Shown piece by piece: positions 26,232 to 34,424 of a stretch of DNA of 64,000 nt. Source of the stretch: Filifactor villosus (GTDB lineage: Bacteria; Bacillota; Clostridia; Peptostreptococcales; Filifactoraceae); contig NZ_JBHSHL010000022.1 of the NCBI RefSeq assembly GCF_042652965.1, forward strand, positions 124,001 through 188,000, given 5' to 3'. The position numbers and the translations under genes are program-made. The notes under the pieces are model-generated. The model was not told the DNA's origin. It did not search any database and saw nothing but the letters and a program-made list of their open reading frames with translations. Numbering within the stretch: the stretch's first letter is position 1; the number at the start of each line of letters is the position of its first letter.

Positions 26232-26840
26232 ATGCCGGAGGACAAGGACTTGCAAGGAATGATCTTATCGGAGGTGCCTCCTCGTCCTGAGGAACGCAAA
26301 GAGCCCAAGGAAGTAAGAAACTCTCGCAGGAAGACGAGGAACCTTATTGAAGAAAAAGCGGGAGAACTCAACTCGGACCTTGGAAAGGCGATAGGGATGG
26401 TAAATCGCCTGTGCGAAACCTTTGAAAACGCCGAGGACGCTTTGGAAAATCTCGACATTAAAGAGATGATTTTTCCGGGAAAAGGATTGAAACAAAGCGA
26501 CTTGAAACTTGCGGACCACCTGCTTATCTACGGCTTGGGTTACAGCCATCACGGGATCTATATCGGGGACGGTCAGGTCATCCACTATGCCTTAGCAGAT
26601 TGGTCCGTATTTGAGGGCTTGGATAGCCTCTATGTGTGCATCCAAAAAGACTCCCTCGAGGAGTTCAGTCGGGGCAAACGCCTGCACCGCAGAACCGAAG
26701 AGGAGAGTCCGTTGAAATATTCTCGGGAAGAGGCAGTGTCCAGGGCTTGCGAAAGGCTGGGAGAGATGAGCTATAACCTCGCCTTCAACAACTGTGAACA
26801 TTTTGTAAGATGGTGCAGAAACGGCGGAGAGGACTATTAG
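26232..26840 (+). CDS. LRAT-like (NlpC/P60 superfamily) protein
   Basis: A 202-residue protein. The N-terminal ~85 residues are charged and helical. The C-terminal part has the LRAT pattern: DHLLIYGLGYSHHGIYIGDGQVIHYA with the catalytic His, and NLAFNNCEHFVRWCRNG with the catalytic Cys. Related enzymes are acyltransferases or thiol hydrolases. No signal peptide is seen, so it is probably cytoplasmic. AAGGAGGG precedes the ATG. It is monocistronic, followed by a strong terminator. The substrate is unknown. Confidence 0.75.
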   Translation: MPEDKDLQGMILSEVPPRPEERKEPKEVRNSRRKTRNLIEEKAGELNSDLGKAIGMVNRLCETFENAEDALENLDIKEMIFPGKGLKQSDLKLADHLLIYGLGYSHHGIYIGDGQVIHYALADWSVFEGLDSLYVCIQKDSLEEFSRGKRLHRRTEEESPLKYSREEAVSRACERLGEMSYNLAFNNCEHFVRWCRNGGEDY

Positions 26841-26903
26841 CGGACATCCGGCTGAAATATCTATAGGATGAGAAGATTGGACCATAAACGGGGATACGAG
26901 CAA

Positions 26904-26943
26904 AAAAAGAGCGACGAGATTTTTTCGGTCGCTCTTTTTTATT
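26904..26943 (+). terminator. Intrinsic terminator after the LRAT-like gene
   Basis: AAAAAGAGCGAC pairs perfectly with GTCGCTCTTTTT across a 12-nt loop. Confidence 0.9.
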
Positions 26944-27027
26944 TGGAGATATTTCTCCCGCCTTTACAGAATCAATATGGACCTTTTTATACCATTATCT
27001 ATTAGAATTGACAGGTTGAATTCTTTG

Positions 27028-27140
27028 ATACTATTCTTCGATAGAAGTATGGTTATATTTGTTTTGCAACTACGAAAATTCGTCTTCTCTTCTATGGAGT
27101 GCAAATCGTTGATATCCATTATTCAAAGGAATAGTAGTAT
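27028..27140 (+). repeat. Family A repeat, copy 4 (close to consensus)
   Basis: 113 bp from ATACTATTCTTCGATAGAAG to CAAAGGAATAGTAGTAT, with the central palindrome ACGAAAATTCGT. Almost identical to the copy at 63323. Confidence 0.9.
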
Positions 27141-27180
27141 GAAACATAGAATCATCCTAATTGTTTTTCGGATGTGATAT

Positions 27181-27218
27181 ATTCTGTATACCCGGCATTT
27201 CAAACGGAGAATAGTATT
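27181..27218 (+). repeat. Family D motif, copy 3
   Basis: ATTCTGTATACCCGGCATTT then CAAACGGAGAATAGTATT; 40 bp after family A copy 4. The rest of 26841-27240 holds only the terminator and these repeats. Confidence 0.6.
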
Positions 27219-27240
27219 TATGCACAGATGATTGAAACAA

Positions 27241-28131
27241 TCAGCCTGTGATAAAGACAGGAGTATAAAGAGAAGGCGAGTTGAGATCGACTTCCACGAT
27301 ATCCGTTGAGGAAGAATGGATGATAAAGAACATTTTGCTGTTGGTACGATCGAAGAGGATATCGTAGTTGCCCATGGTAAACTTGTAGAAACGTGATACC
27401 TCTCCCACGTAGACCATTCGATTAATCTCTTTTTCTATTTGTGCAAGGTTCTTATCCAATTGATCGCCGGCATCCTTTCTTATGCTCTTTGAGAAGTTCT
27501 CATACCCTGCAAGGCACTGTTTTTTGACCTCTTTCAAGGCTTCTTCCTTCGATAGAGAAGAGGAAAAATTGTACTTTTCATCGATAATAATATTCGTAAA
27601 TCCCGGAACAAATGTCTTTGCATAGGGGATCGGCTTCTTCGTTTCATAATACATACGTCCTGAAGTCTTGTTTTTTGAAGAGAAGGCAATGGTGTATCCG
27701 AGTTTATCGGCTACAAATCGAAGGGGAACATAGATCGATTTGTCCTTCATCATAACGGCCTGATCGGATTTTTTCACTGCCTTATTTGAAGTTTTGACAT
27801 TCAGGCGGATCTCCTTGCCGTTTTTCTTCATAGAAAGAGAAGTTTTTTTCTTGTTCGGGACAAGATTTGCTCCCATACCGCGGTTGGCGAACTCCAAGGG
27901 GATAAAGACGGAGCCGTTTATGATCTTGCAGTCGTAACCCGTGATCAAGGTGCCGTTCAGGAAGAGAAGAGAACGATCCTTGTTGTAGGGGACATCGGTA
28001 TCGTCGGGCAGGACGATCCTGTCATCAAAACTCGCTGAGGGATCTCCCTTTTTGAACTTCCCTTCTTCGGCAAAACTGAAACTCGTCAGAACCAACATAA
28101 GAGCCATAACCAAATAGACTATCCTTTTCAT
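27241..28131 (-). CDS. Secreted copper-amine-oxidase-N-like domain protein
   Basis: A 296-residue exported protein on the minus strand. The signal peptide MKRIVYLVMALMLVLTSFSF ends at AEE. A CuAO-N-like region spans about 55-150 (LLFLNGTLITGYDCKIINGSVFIPLEFA ... MMKDKSIYVPLRFVADKLGYTI). The C-terminal half, with ALKEVKKQCLAGYENFSKSI and GNYDILFDRTNSKMFFII, is unrecognised. AAAGGAGG lies upstream of the ATG. A small hairpin ATCGGAA/TTCCGAT sits just before the ribosome site (28148-28164). It is the third such protein in the window. Confidence 0.75.
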   Translation of the reverse strand: MKRIVYLVMALMLVLTSFSFAEEGKFKKGDPSASFDDRIVLPDDTDVPYNKDRSLLFLNGTLITGYDCKIINGSVFIPLEFANRGMGANLVPNKKKTSLSMKKNGKEIRLNVKTSNKAVKKSDQAVMMKDKSIYVPLRFVADKLGYTIAFSSKNKTSGRMYYETKKPIPYAKTFVPGFTNIIIDEKYNFSSSLSKEEALKEVKKQCLAGYENFSKSIRKDAGDQLDKNLAQIEKEINRMVYVGEVSRFYKFTMGNYDILFDRTNSKMFFIIHSSSTDIVEVDLNSPSLYTPVFITG

Positions 28132-28312
28132 TGCAATTCCTCCTTTTGATCGGAACCATTCCGATTAAGTAATATAGAATTTTTACCTTACCTATTTTAA
28201 ATTATCACTTTTTTAACTTTATATCAACCCATTTTAATCATATTAATTTTTTTTTACCGGAATGTACATCAATCCGCCTTCCAAAATATTTCAGACAAAT
28301 AGGCAATAGAGG

Positions 28313-28341
28313 TTGATTTTTTCATATTTTTTCGTTATAGT
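28313..28341 (+). promoter_or_regulatory. Promoter of purE
   Basis: TTGATT, 17 nt, TATAGT. A hairpin AATATAGGA/TCCTATATT follows at 28345-28368 and a PurBox-like TTCGAACATTATA lies at 28392-28404. The PurBox idea is tentative. Confidence 0.6.
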
Positions 28342-28443
28342 GGAAATATAGGAGAATTATCCTATATTATCCTAAATAATATTCGATTTAATTCGAACAT
28401 TATACTTATCAATTCTTAATTAAATTCGAAAATGGAGGAAGAG

Positions 28444-28926
28444 ATGAAGGTAGCAATCGTGATGGGCTCGGTATCGGACTTTGACAAGGTCAAGGATGCC
28501 TGCGAGTTTTTGAACAAGATGGAAGTAGACTTTGAGATCAGAGCTCTTTCGGCGCACAGAACGGCGAGGGAGTTGGAGTTGTTTATGGAAGAGAACGACA
28601 GGCACATCGACGTCTATATTGCGGCGGCAGGCAAGGCGGCACACCTGCCCGGAGTGATCGCATCCAAGACCTGCAAGCCGGTAATTGGAATCCCGATCAA
28701 GTCCTCAGCTTTGGAGGGGATGGATGCCCTGTTGTCAATCGTTCAAATGCCTCCCGGAGTTCCGGTTGCGACGGTTGCAATCAACGGGTCCAAAAATGCG
28801 GCCATTTTGGCTTGTCAGATGATGTCACTCAAATATGACGAATTGTCCGAGAAGATGGTTGCCTTCAAAAAGAATATGGAAGAAGAAACCTTGGAGAAGG
28901 AACGAGAGTTTTTGAAGAATTTTTAA
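28444..28926 (+). CDS. purE: N5-carboxyaminoimidazole ribonucleotide mutase
   Basis: A 160-residue class I PurE that moves the carboxyl group of N5-CAIR to make CAIR in purine synthesis. VAIVMGSVSDFDKVKDAC, EIRALSAHRTARELE and IAAAGKAAHLPGVIASKTCKPVIGIP are the substrate-binding motifs. The start at 28444 has GGAGGAAG 4 nt upstream; an ATG at 28432 is alternative. purK, usually paired with class I PurE, is not adjacent. The next purine gene is 541 bp away across a family A element. Confidence 0.94.
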   Translation: MKVAIVMGSVSDFDKVKDACEFLNKMEVDFEIRALSAHRTARELELFMEENDRHIDVYIAAAGKAAHLPGVIASKTCKPVIGIPIKSSALEGMDALLSIVQMPPGVPVATVAINGSKNAAILACQMMSLKYDELSEKMVAFKKNMEEETLEKEREFLKNF

Positions 28927-29028
28927 AGAAGAAACAGTTGGGAAAATAAGCGGGATGCGATTTTTTCAACTGCTTTTCTCATTTGAATAAAATTGGTAGG
29001 AGACATCAGGTCTTCACAAGGATCTCAG

Positions 29029-29139
29029 ACTATGATTCTTTGGAGTTGTGGAGATAAACGAGCTGTGCCCCATAGAAGACAAAAGAATTTTCGTGGTCGA
29101 AAAAATAGGCATATCCACACTTCTATTGGAGAATAGTAT
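29029..29139 (-). repeat. Family A repeat, copy 5
   Basis: TATGATTCTTTGGAGTTGTG to TTCTATTGGAGAATAGTAT; ~111 bp, reverse orientation, between purE and purF. Confidence 0.8.
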
Positions 29140-29177
29140 CAGTCCTTGCATATCACACAAAAGGGGAGATTGTATTC

Positions 29178-29300
29178 TTGCCGAAAAGCAAGGACGAGGA
29201 TCGCAGCAAAACTTTAGGTGTGTACGGCGATGAGGTCGAAATCGCATATCCGCAAGAGATGAAGTCCGAGGAGATACCGCACAAAGTTGCAGGGGACTGA
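29178..29300 (+). CDS. Candidate 40-residue small protein
   Basis: A short frame starts at TTG, 9 nt after AAGGGGAG, and ends at TGA 29300. The product is hydrophilic (MPKSKDEDRSKTLGVYGDEV ... EIPHKVAGD) with codon use like its neighbours. The frame is also open upstream into the repeat, so it may instead be the tail of a broken gene. No family recognised. Confidence 0.25.
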   Translation: MPKSKDEDRSKTLGVYGDEVEIAYPQEMKSEEIPHKVAGD

Positions 29301-29467
29301 CACCGTTGTATTATAGGGTGTAAGAGTCTTGTGAAACAAACAGTTTTGAATCTGTTTTTTCGAGGGACAAGAGGTCTGCCGACATACTCGAACGGTTGAA
29401 AAGCAGAGGGCAATTCGATAGGATGATATAAAAGCAGAACAGTATAAAGAAAAGGGGTAGAAAAACA

Positions 29468-30817
29468 TTGGCGGGAATTTTAGGGATCAGGAGTAAGGGA
29501 AATGTAAGCAGAAAGATGTTTTACGGGCTTAACTCTTTACAACATAGGGGGCAGGAAGGTTGCGGGTTTGCTATCAATACAGGCGACAAACTGGTTACAC
29601 ATAGGGGCAGCGGACTGGTTATGGATGCCGTTTCGGAAGATATTGTCAATAGAATATCCGGAACAATCGGAATCGGTAACGTTCGTTATGCCATGGCTAC
29701 CAACTCGGTCAATGCGGACGGAGAACCCTTCTGCGGATACAGCAAGGGGGAACAGCTTGCCATTGTCAATGACGGAGCCTTGATCAATACTTATCTTTTG
29801 AGAACACGACTGGAACAGGACGGGATGATGTTTCAGAGCAACTCGGATACGGAGGTCATCCTCTATCTGATTGCACGCTATTACGAAGGAGACATCATTC
29901 ATGCCATCCAAAAAGCGACGGGTTATTTGAAGGGGGCCTATTCCTTCGTCCTTTTGTTTCAGGACAAATTGATAGCGGTTCGAGACCCCAACGGGTTCAG
30001 ACCTCTCCTTATGGGGAGAAAGGACGAGGAATACTTCTTTGCCTCCGAAAATGCGGCGGGAGACATCTTGGGTATGGAGTTTGAACGCGATGTGGAGCCC
30101 GGGGAGATCGTGGTTTGTTCGGATGAGGGCTTTATCTCCTACGAACTCGGACAAAAGGCAAAACACAGTTTCTGTATTTTTGAACATGTCTATCTTGCCC
30201 GTAACGATGCGAACCTTGAGGATGTCAATGCTTATCTCTTCCGTTTTCGGTCGGGCAAGATCCTTTATCAGGAAGCACCTCTAAACGTCGATTTGGTCGT
30301 TCCGGTTCCCGACTCGGGGTATCCGGCTGCAATCGGGTATTCACAGGCATCGGGCATCCCGCTGGGAGAGGGGCTCGTAAAGAACCGTTATATGGGAAGG
30401 ACCTTTATCAAACCCACCCAGGAAGAGAGGGATATTGCGGTCAGATTAAAACTCAATCCTCAGTATCATGTTGTAAAGGACAAGAAGATCGTCCTTGTCG
30501 ATGACTCGATCGTAAGAGGTACGACCTCCAAAAACCTGATCAAAAACTTGAGGGAAGCCGGTGCAAAGGAGGTACACATGCTCTTGACTTCTCCGCCGGT
30601 CGAGTATCCGTGCTACTTCGGAATCGATACCCCTTCGAGAAAGCAATTGATCGCGGCAAACAATACGGTGGAGGAGATAAGAGAGCAGATCGGTGCGGAT
30701 TCTCTGGCCTTTATTTCACTGGAAGGTCTCTACAAGGCGAGTAACCGCACAAACAGTAATATTTTTTGCGATGCCTGCTTCACGGGGCAGTATGAGGTTG
30801 ATCCCTGTCTTCTTTAA
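29468..30817 (+). CDS. purF: Amidophosphoribosyltransferase with inactive-looking glutaminase site
   Basis: A 449-residue enzyme for the first step of purine synthesis, PRPP to phosphoribosylamine. The synthase half is intact: PRPP loop IVLVDDSIVRGTTS, and Cys ligands for the Fe-S cluster in FCIFEHVYLARND, PPVEYPCYFG and FCDACFTG. The N-terminal glutaminase half is recognisable (LNSLQHRGQEGCGFAI, GNVRYAMATNS, NSDTEVILYL). However the protein begins MAGILGI, so the Cys nucleophile that normally follows Met is Ala, and the oxyanion motif HNGN reads NDGA. No upstream in-frame Cys exists before a stop. The start is TTG after AAAAGGGG. Use of free ammonia is the likely consequence. Confidence 0.9.
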   Translation: MAGILGIRSKGNVSRKMFYGLNSLQHRGQEGCGFAINTGDKLVTHRGSGLVMDAVSEDIVNRISGTIGIGNVRYAMATNSVNADGEPFCGYSKGEQLAIVNDGALINTYLLRTRLEQDGMMFQSNSDTEVILYLIARYYEGDIIHAIQKATGYLKGAYSFVLLFQDKLIAVRDPNGFRPLLMGRKDEEYFFASENAAGDILGMEFERDVEPGEIVVCSDEGFISYELGQKAKHSFCIFEHVYLARNDANLEDVNAYLFRFRSGKILYQEAPLNVDLVVPVPDSGYPAAIGYSQASGIPLGEGLVKNRYMGRTFIKPTQEERDIAVRLKLNPQYHVVKDKKIVLVDDSIVRGTTSKNLIKNLREAGAKEVHMLLTSPPVEYPCYFGIDTPSRKQLIAANNTVEEIREQIGADSLAFISLEGLYKASNRTNSNIFCDACFTGQYEVDPCLL

Positions 30818-31112
30818 GGGCGGGACTTATACGCTCATCCCTCAAAATGATGGCTATTGAGGGTAATCATACTGCCGTCTGTTCAAATTGTTCGGTTGTG
30901 CGGTTTAAAAAACTTGGGATTGTACAAAGGGTTTTCGATAAGCGTAGATGTTGTTTCCCTGACCTTTGGAACGGAGGGCGGTATCAGCTCATAAGAATTG
31001 AAAGCTTTTTGTGATTTTCTGAAACAAAAAGATCGACACTTCGATTGCAGGATGGTCTTGGATAGTCGATAAACAGAACGATATAAAATTCGATATAATA
31101 ACGGAGGAAACT
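30818..31112. other. Intergenic region purF-purM
   Basis: A decayed family D-like segment (about 30953-30985, CTGACCTTTGGAACGGAGGG) and a TATAAT at 31094-31099 before purM. No gene seen. Confidence 0.4.
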
Positions 31113-32150
31113 ATGGAAAAAATTACTTATGCGGATGCAGGTGTAAACATCAGTGAGGGCAACAGAGCGGTCGAATTGATGAAGAAGAAGGTAAGGGAGA
31201 CGTACAACCGAAACGTCGTGGGCGACATAGGCTTGTTTGCCGGAGGTTTTGCCCTCGGAAGTTTTGTGCAGATGGAGGAGCCGGTGCTTCTCGCATCGAC
31301 CGACGGGGTAGGCACGAAGGTGATGATTGCACAGGAGATGGATATTCACGACACCGTGGGCATCGACCTTGTGGCGATGTGTGTCAACGACTTAATCTGT
31401 CAAGGGGCAAGACCTTTGTTCTTTTTGGACTATGTTGCCACCGGCAAGGTCGATGCCGATAAAATCGCGACCATCGTGGGAGGGATTGCGGACGGGTGCA
31501 AAGAATCTCTCTGTGCCCTAATCGGAGGCGAGACCGCCGAGATGCCGGGGCTCTATGCAGAAGAGGAGTATGATTTGGCAGGATTTTCCGTCGGAATCGT
31601 AGACAAGAAGAAGATTATCGACGGAAGGAAGATCGAGGAAGGCGATGTTGTCATCGGTTTGCAGTCGAGCGGACTTCACTCCAACGGCTACTCCCTCGCC
31701 CGAAAGATCTTCTTCGACAGGCTGGGCTTGAAGACCGATGAGGTGTACGGTTCAATGTCCGAAACGATCGGAAAGGCGTTGCTTCGGCCTACGAAGCTCT
31801 ATGTCAGGACGGTGCTGGACTTGATCGAGAAGTTCGAGATAAAAGGAATATCGAACATCACGGGCGGAGGCCTGATCGAGAATGTTCCGAGGATCCTCCC
31901 TTCCGATCTCGATGTCGTCATCGATACGAAGTCTTGGGAATATCCCGAACTCTTCCGAACGATATTGGAGCTTGATCTGGTGGAGAAAGAGGAGCTTTAC
32001 CGAAGCTTTAACATGGGAGTGGGGATGGTGCTTATCCTCTCCAAGGAAGAGGCGGACAAGGCTATGGAGTGGATAAACTCCAACACCGACGACAGAGCCT
32101 TCTTCATCGGAAGAGTCGACAGGGGGGAGAAGAGATGTCTGCTTCGATAA
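31113..32150 (+). CDS. purM: Phosphoribosylformylglycinamidine cyclo-ligase
   Basis: A 345-residue AIR synthetase that closes the imidazole ring with ATP. It shows YADAGVNISEGNRAVELMK, the ATP-loop LLASTDGVGTKVMIAQ, VNDLICQGARPLFFLDYVATGK and GGETAEMPGLY. GGAGGAAACT precedes the ATG. The 3' end overlaps purN by 16 nt, and purN overlaps purH by 4 nt, so these three are coupled. Confidence 0.95.
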   Translation: MEKITYADAGVNISEGNRAVELMKKKVRETYNRNVVGDIGLFAGGFALGSFVQMEEPVLLASTDGVGTKVMIAQEMDIHDTVGIDLVAMCVNDLICQGARPLFFLDYVATGKVDADKIATIVGGIADGCKESLCALIGGETAEMPGLYAEEEYDLAGFSVGIVDKKKIIDGRKIEEGDVVIGLQSSGLHSNGYSLARKIFFDRLGLKTDEVYGSMSETIGKALLRPTKLYVRTVLDLIEKFEIKGISNITGGGLIENVPRILPSDLDVVIDTKSWEYPELFRTILELDLVEKEELYRSFNMGVGMVLILSKEEADKAMEWINSNTDDRAFFIGRVDRGEKRCLLR

Positions 32151-32707
32151 GAAGGATCGCCGTCCTGGTATCGGGAGGAGGGACCAACCTTCAGTCCCTG
32201 ATTGACGCACGCGAAGAAGGGTTCTTTCGCTCTAAGATCGTTCTCGTCCTCTCCAACAGGGAGGACGCCTACGGACTGGTGCGGGCACGAAATGCCGATA
32301 TCCCCGCCTATGTGGCGACGAGGGAGGAAGACCTCCTTCGACTACTGGAGGAGTACAAGGTAGATCTGATCGTGTTGGCAGGTTATCTCAGGATTTTGGG
32401 AAAGGAGTTTCTCAAGGTCTATGAAGGCAGAATCATCAATATTCATCCTTCTCTTCTGCCCAAGCACGGGGGTATGGGAATGTACGGAATCCATGTGCAC
32501 GAGGCGGTCTTTGCCGCGGGGGAAGAGGTCAGCGGGGCGAGTGTCCATTATGTCAGCGAGGCGGTGGATGCCGGAGAGATCATTCTGCAAGAAGCCGTGG
32601 ATATAAGGGGACTGTCATCGCCACAGGAGATTCAGAAGAAGGTCTTGGAAGTTGAACATAGGATATTGAAACAAGCGGTTAAGAAGATAGAGGAGGAGAT
32701 AAAATGA
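32135..32707 (+). CDS. purN: Phosphoribosylglycinamide formyltransferase
   Basis: A 190-residue enzyme transferring a formyl group from 10-formyl-THF to GAR. IAVLVSGGGTNLQSLIDA binds phosphate. Of the catalytic Asn-His-Asp set, IINIHPSLLPKHGG and HYVSEAVDAGEIILQ are visible. The folate-linked segment reads LAGYLRILG, close to the usual LAGFMRIL. The start at 32135 has GGGGGAGAAG upstream and lies inside the end of purM. Confidence 0.94.
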   Translation: MSASIRRIAVLVSGGGTNLQSLIDAREEGFFRSKIVLVLSNREDAYGLVRARNADIPAYVATREEDLLRLLEEYKVDLIVLAGYLRILGKEFLKVYEGRIINIHPSLLPKHGGMGMYGIHVHEAVFAAGEEVSGASVHYVSEAVDAGEIILQEAVDIRGLSSPQEIQKKVLEVEHRILKQAVKKIEEEIK

Positions 32708-34227
32708 AACGTGCTTTGCTCAGCGTAACGGATAAGACGGGGATCGTGGAAATGGCGAAGGCTCTGGAAGAACTCGGCTACGAGGTCGTATCGACGGGAG
32801 GAACCCTCAAGACGATAAGGGAGGCGGGAGTTTCCGCCAAGGCGATCGAAGAGATTACACAGTTTCCCGAGATGCTTGACGGAAGGGTAAAGACGCTTCA
32901 CCCCGTGGTCCACGGCGGACTTCTCTTCCGCAGGGATGTGGAATCTCATGTCAACACCGCGAAGGAACACGATATTGAGCCGATCGATGTGGTCGTCGTC
33001 AATCTGTATCGCTTTGAAGAAACACTGAAGGCGGAAAAACCCCATGAGGAGATCATAGAGAATATAGATATCGGAGGACCTTCGATGGTTCGTTCCGCAG
33101 CGAAGAACCACAGGGATGTCCTGATTGTCACCGACGTCAAAGACTACGAAAGAGTGATTGAAAAACTGAAGGAGGGCAGTGCGGACCTCGCCTTCCGCGA
33201 AGAAATGGCGATGAAGGCCTTTGCACAGACTGCGTACTACGACTCGATGATTGCACGCTACTTCAGTCAATATACGGGCAAGCAGAGCGAGACCTTCACC
33301 TTGGGTCTCAAGAAGGAAGGCACTCTGCGTTACGGAGAGAACCCCCACCAGAGTGCCGCCGTTTACAGGGACGGATTCGAGGATTCTCTTCTCAGCGATT
33401 ATGAACAGCTCAACGGGAAGGAGCTTTCTTTCAACAACCTCAACGATTTGAATGTAGCGGTAGAGCTTGCACGTTGTCTGAAGGAAGAGGGCAGGGTCGC
33501 CACCGTTGCTCTCAAACATGCGACACCCTGTGCCGTAGCTCTTGGCGATAGCGTGTTTGAATCTTACAGCAAGGCTTATGATGCCGATCCGGTCTCGATC
33601 TTCGGGGGTATTGTTTCCTGTACGGGAACCGTAGACTTGGAGACGGCGAAGATGATGAACAAAATCTTCCTCGAGATCGTCGCCGCTCCCGACTTTACAC
33701 AGGAGGCTCTGGAAGAACTCAGGACCAAGAAGAACCTTCGAGTCCTCAAGGTTGATTTGCAAAAGGAACTTGCAGAAATAGACCTCAAATACATCAGTGG
33801 GAAGGTCCTCCTGCAAGATACCGACAAAGATGCGGATGAGGGCTTTGAAGTCGTGACCGAGGTATGGCCGAGCGAAAGCCGGAAACGGGACATGCTGTTT
33901 GGAATGAAGGTCGTTCAGTATGTCAAGTCCAATGCCGTTGTCCTTGTCAAAGACGGAGTTACCTTGGCGATCGGAGGGGGTCAGACTTCTCGAATCTGGG
34001 CATTGAACAGTGCAAGAAACAACAATCCGGATAAGGATTTCAGCGGAGCGGTGCTCTGCTCCGATGCCTTCTTCCCCTTTTATGATTGCGTGGAAGCGGC
34101 ACACGAGATGGGAGTTGAGGCGATTATCCAACCGGGAGGCTCCGTAAGGGACAGGGAGAGTATAGACAAGTGCGATGAATACAAGATGAGTATGGTGTTT
34201 ACGGGAGTAAGACACTTTAAACACTAG
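32704..34227 (+). CDS. purH: Bifunctional AICAR transformylase / IMP cyclohydrolase
   Basis: A 507-residue enzyme for the last two steps to IMP. The N-terminal IMP cyclohydrolase domain has ALLSVTDKTGIVEMAKALEE, VSTGGTLKTIREAG and LDGRVKTLHPVVHGGLL. The AICAR transformylase half has RYGENPHQSAAVY, LSFNNLNDLNVAVELAR, TVALKHATPCAVALG and the C-terminal FFPFYDCVEAAHEMGVEAIIQPGGSVRD. It overlaps purN by ATGA. A family B element separates it from purDL. Confidence 0.95.
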   Translation: MKRALLSVTDKTGIVEMAKALEELGYEVVSTGGTLKTIREAGVSAKAIEEITQFPEMLDGRVKTLHPVVHGGLLFRRDVESHVNTAKEHDIEPIDVVVVNLYRFEETLKAEKPHEEIIENIDIGGPSMVRSAAKNHRDVLIVTDVKDYERVIEKLKEGSADLAFREEMAMKAFAQTAYYDSMIARYFSQYTGKQSETFTLGLKKEGTLRYGENPHQSAAVYRDGFEDSLLSDYEQLNGKELSFNNLNDLNVAVELARCLKEEGRVATVALKHATPCAVALGDSVFESYSKAYDADPVSIFGGIVSCTGTVDLETAKMMNKIFLEIVAAPDFTQEALEELRTKKNLRVLKVDLQKELAEIDLKYISGKVLLQDTDKDADEGFEVVTEVWPSESRKRDMLFGMKVVQYVKSNAVVLVKDGVTLAIGGGQTSRIWALNSARNNNPDKDFSGAVLCSDAFFPFYDCVEAAHEMGVEAIIQPGGSVRDRESIDKCDEYKMSMVFTGVRHFKH

Positions 34228-34250
34228 AGTAAGGGCATATTGAAATCCGT

Positions 34251-34390
34251 AGAAACACACCGCATGATCCAAAAAATCATCGCAAAATCACCGGATAGGA
34301 AGGATGAGTTTCTTGAAAGCATGGATTCGACAAAACTCCATTTCTTGGGAATCCATAAAAAATCAAGATATCTCTTTGTACGGTATTGTC
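34251..34390 (+). repeat. Family B repeat inside the purine cluster
   Basis: AGAAACACACCGCATGATCC to ATCTCTTTGTACGGTATTGT; ~140 bp, filling nearly the whole gap between purH and the purD-purL gene. Confidence 0.8.
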
Positions 34391-34424
34391 ATTTAGTATA
34401 ACAAAAAAAGGAAGGAGAAATCCT

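Noticed and set aside
26977..27177. Open frames with a recurring product containing FVFSSMECKSLISIIQRN, also seen near 9.6, 29.0, 39.3, 60.1 and 63.3 kb
   Set aside because: They are the same strand of the family A repeat read in one frame; none has a ribosome site, so this is not a protein family.
28392..28404. PurR PurBox before purE
   Set aside because: TTCGAACATTATA resembles half of a PurBox, but a clear second box at the right spacing is not visible; kept only as a remark under the promoter.
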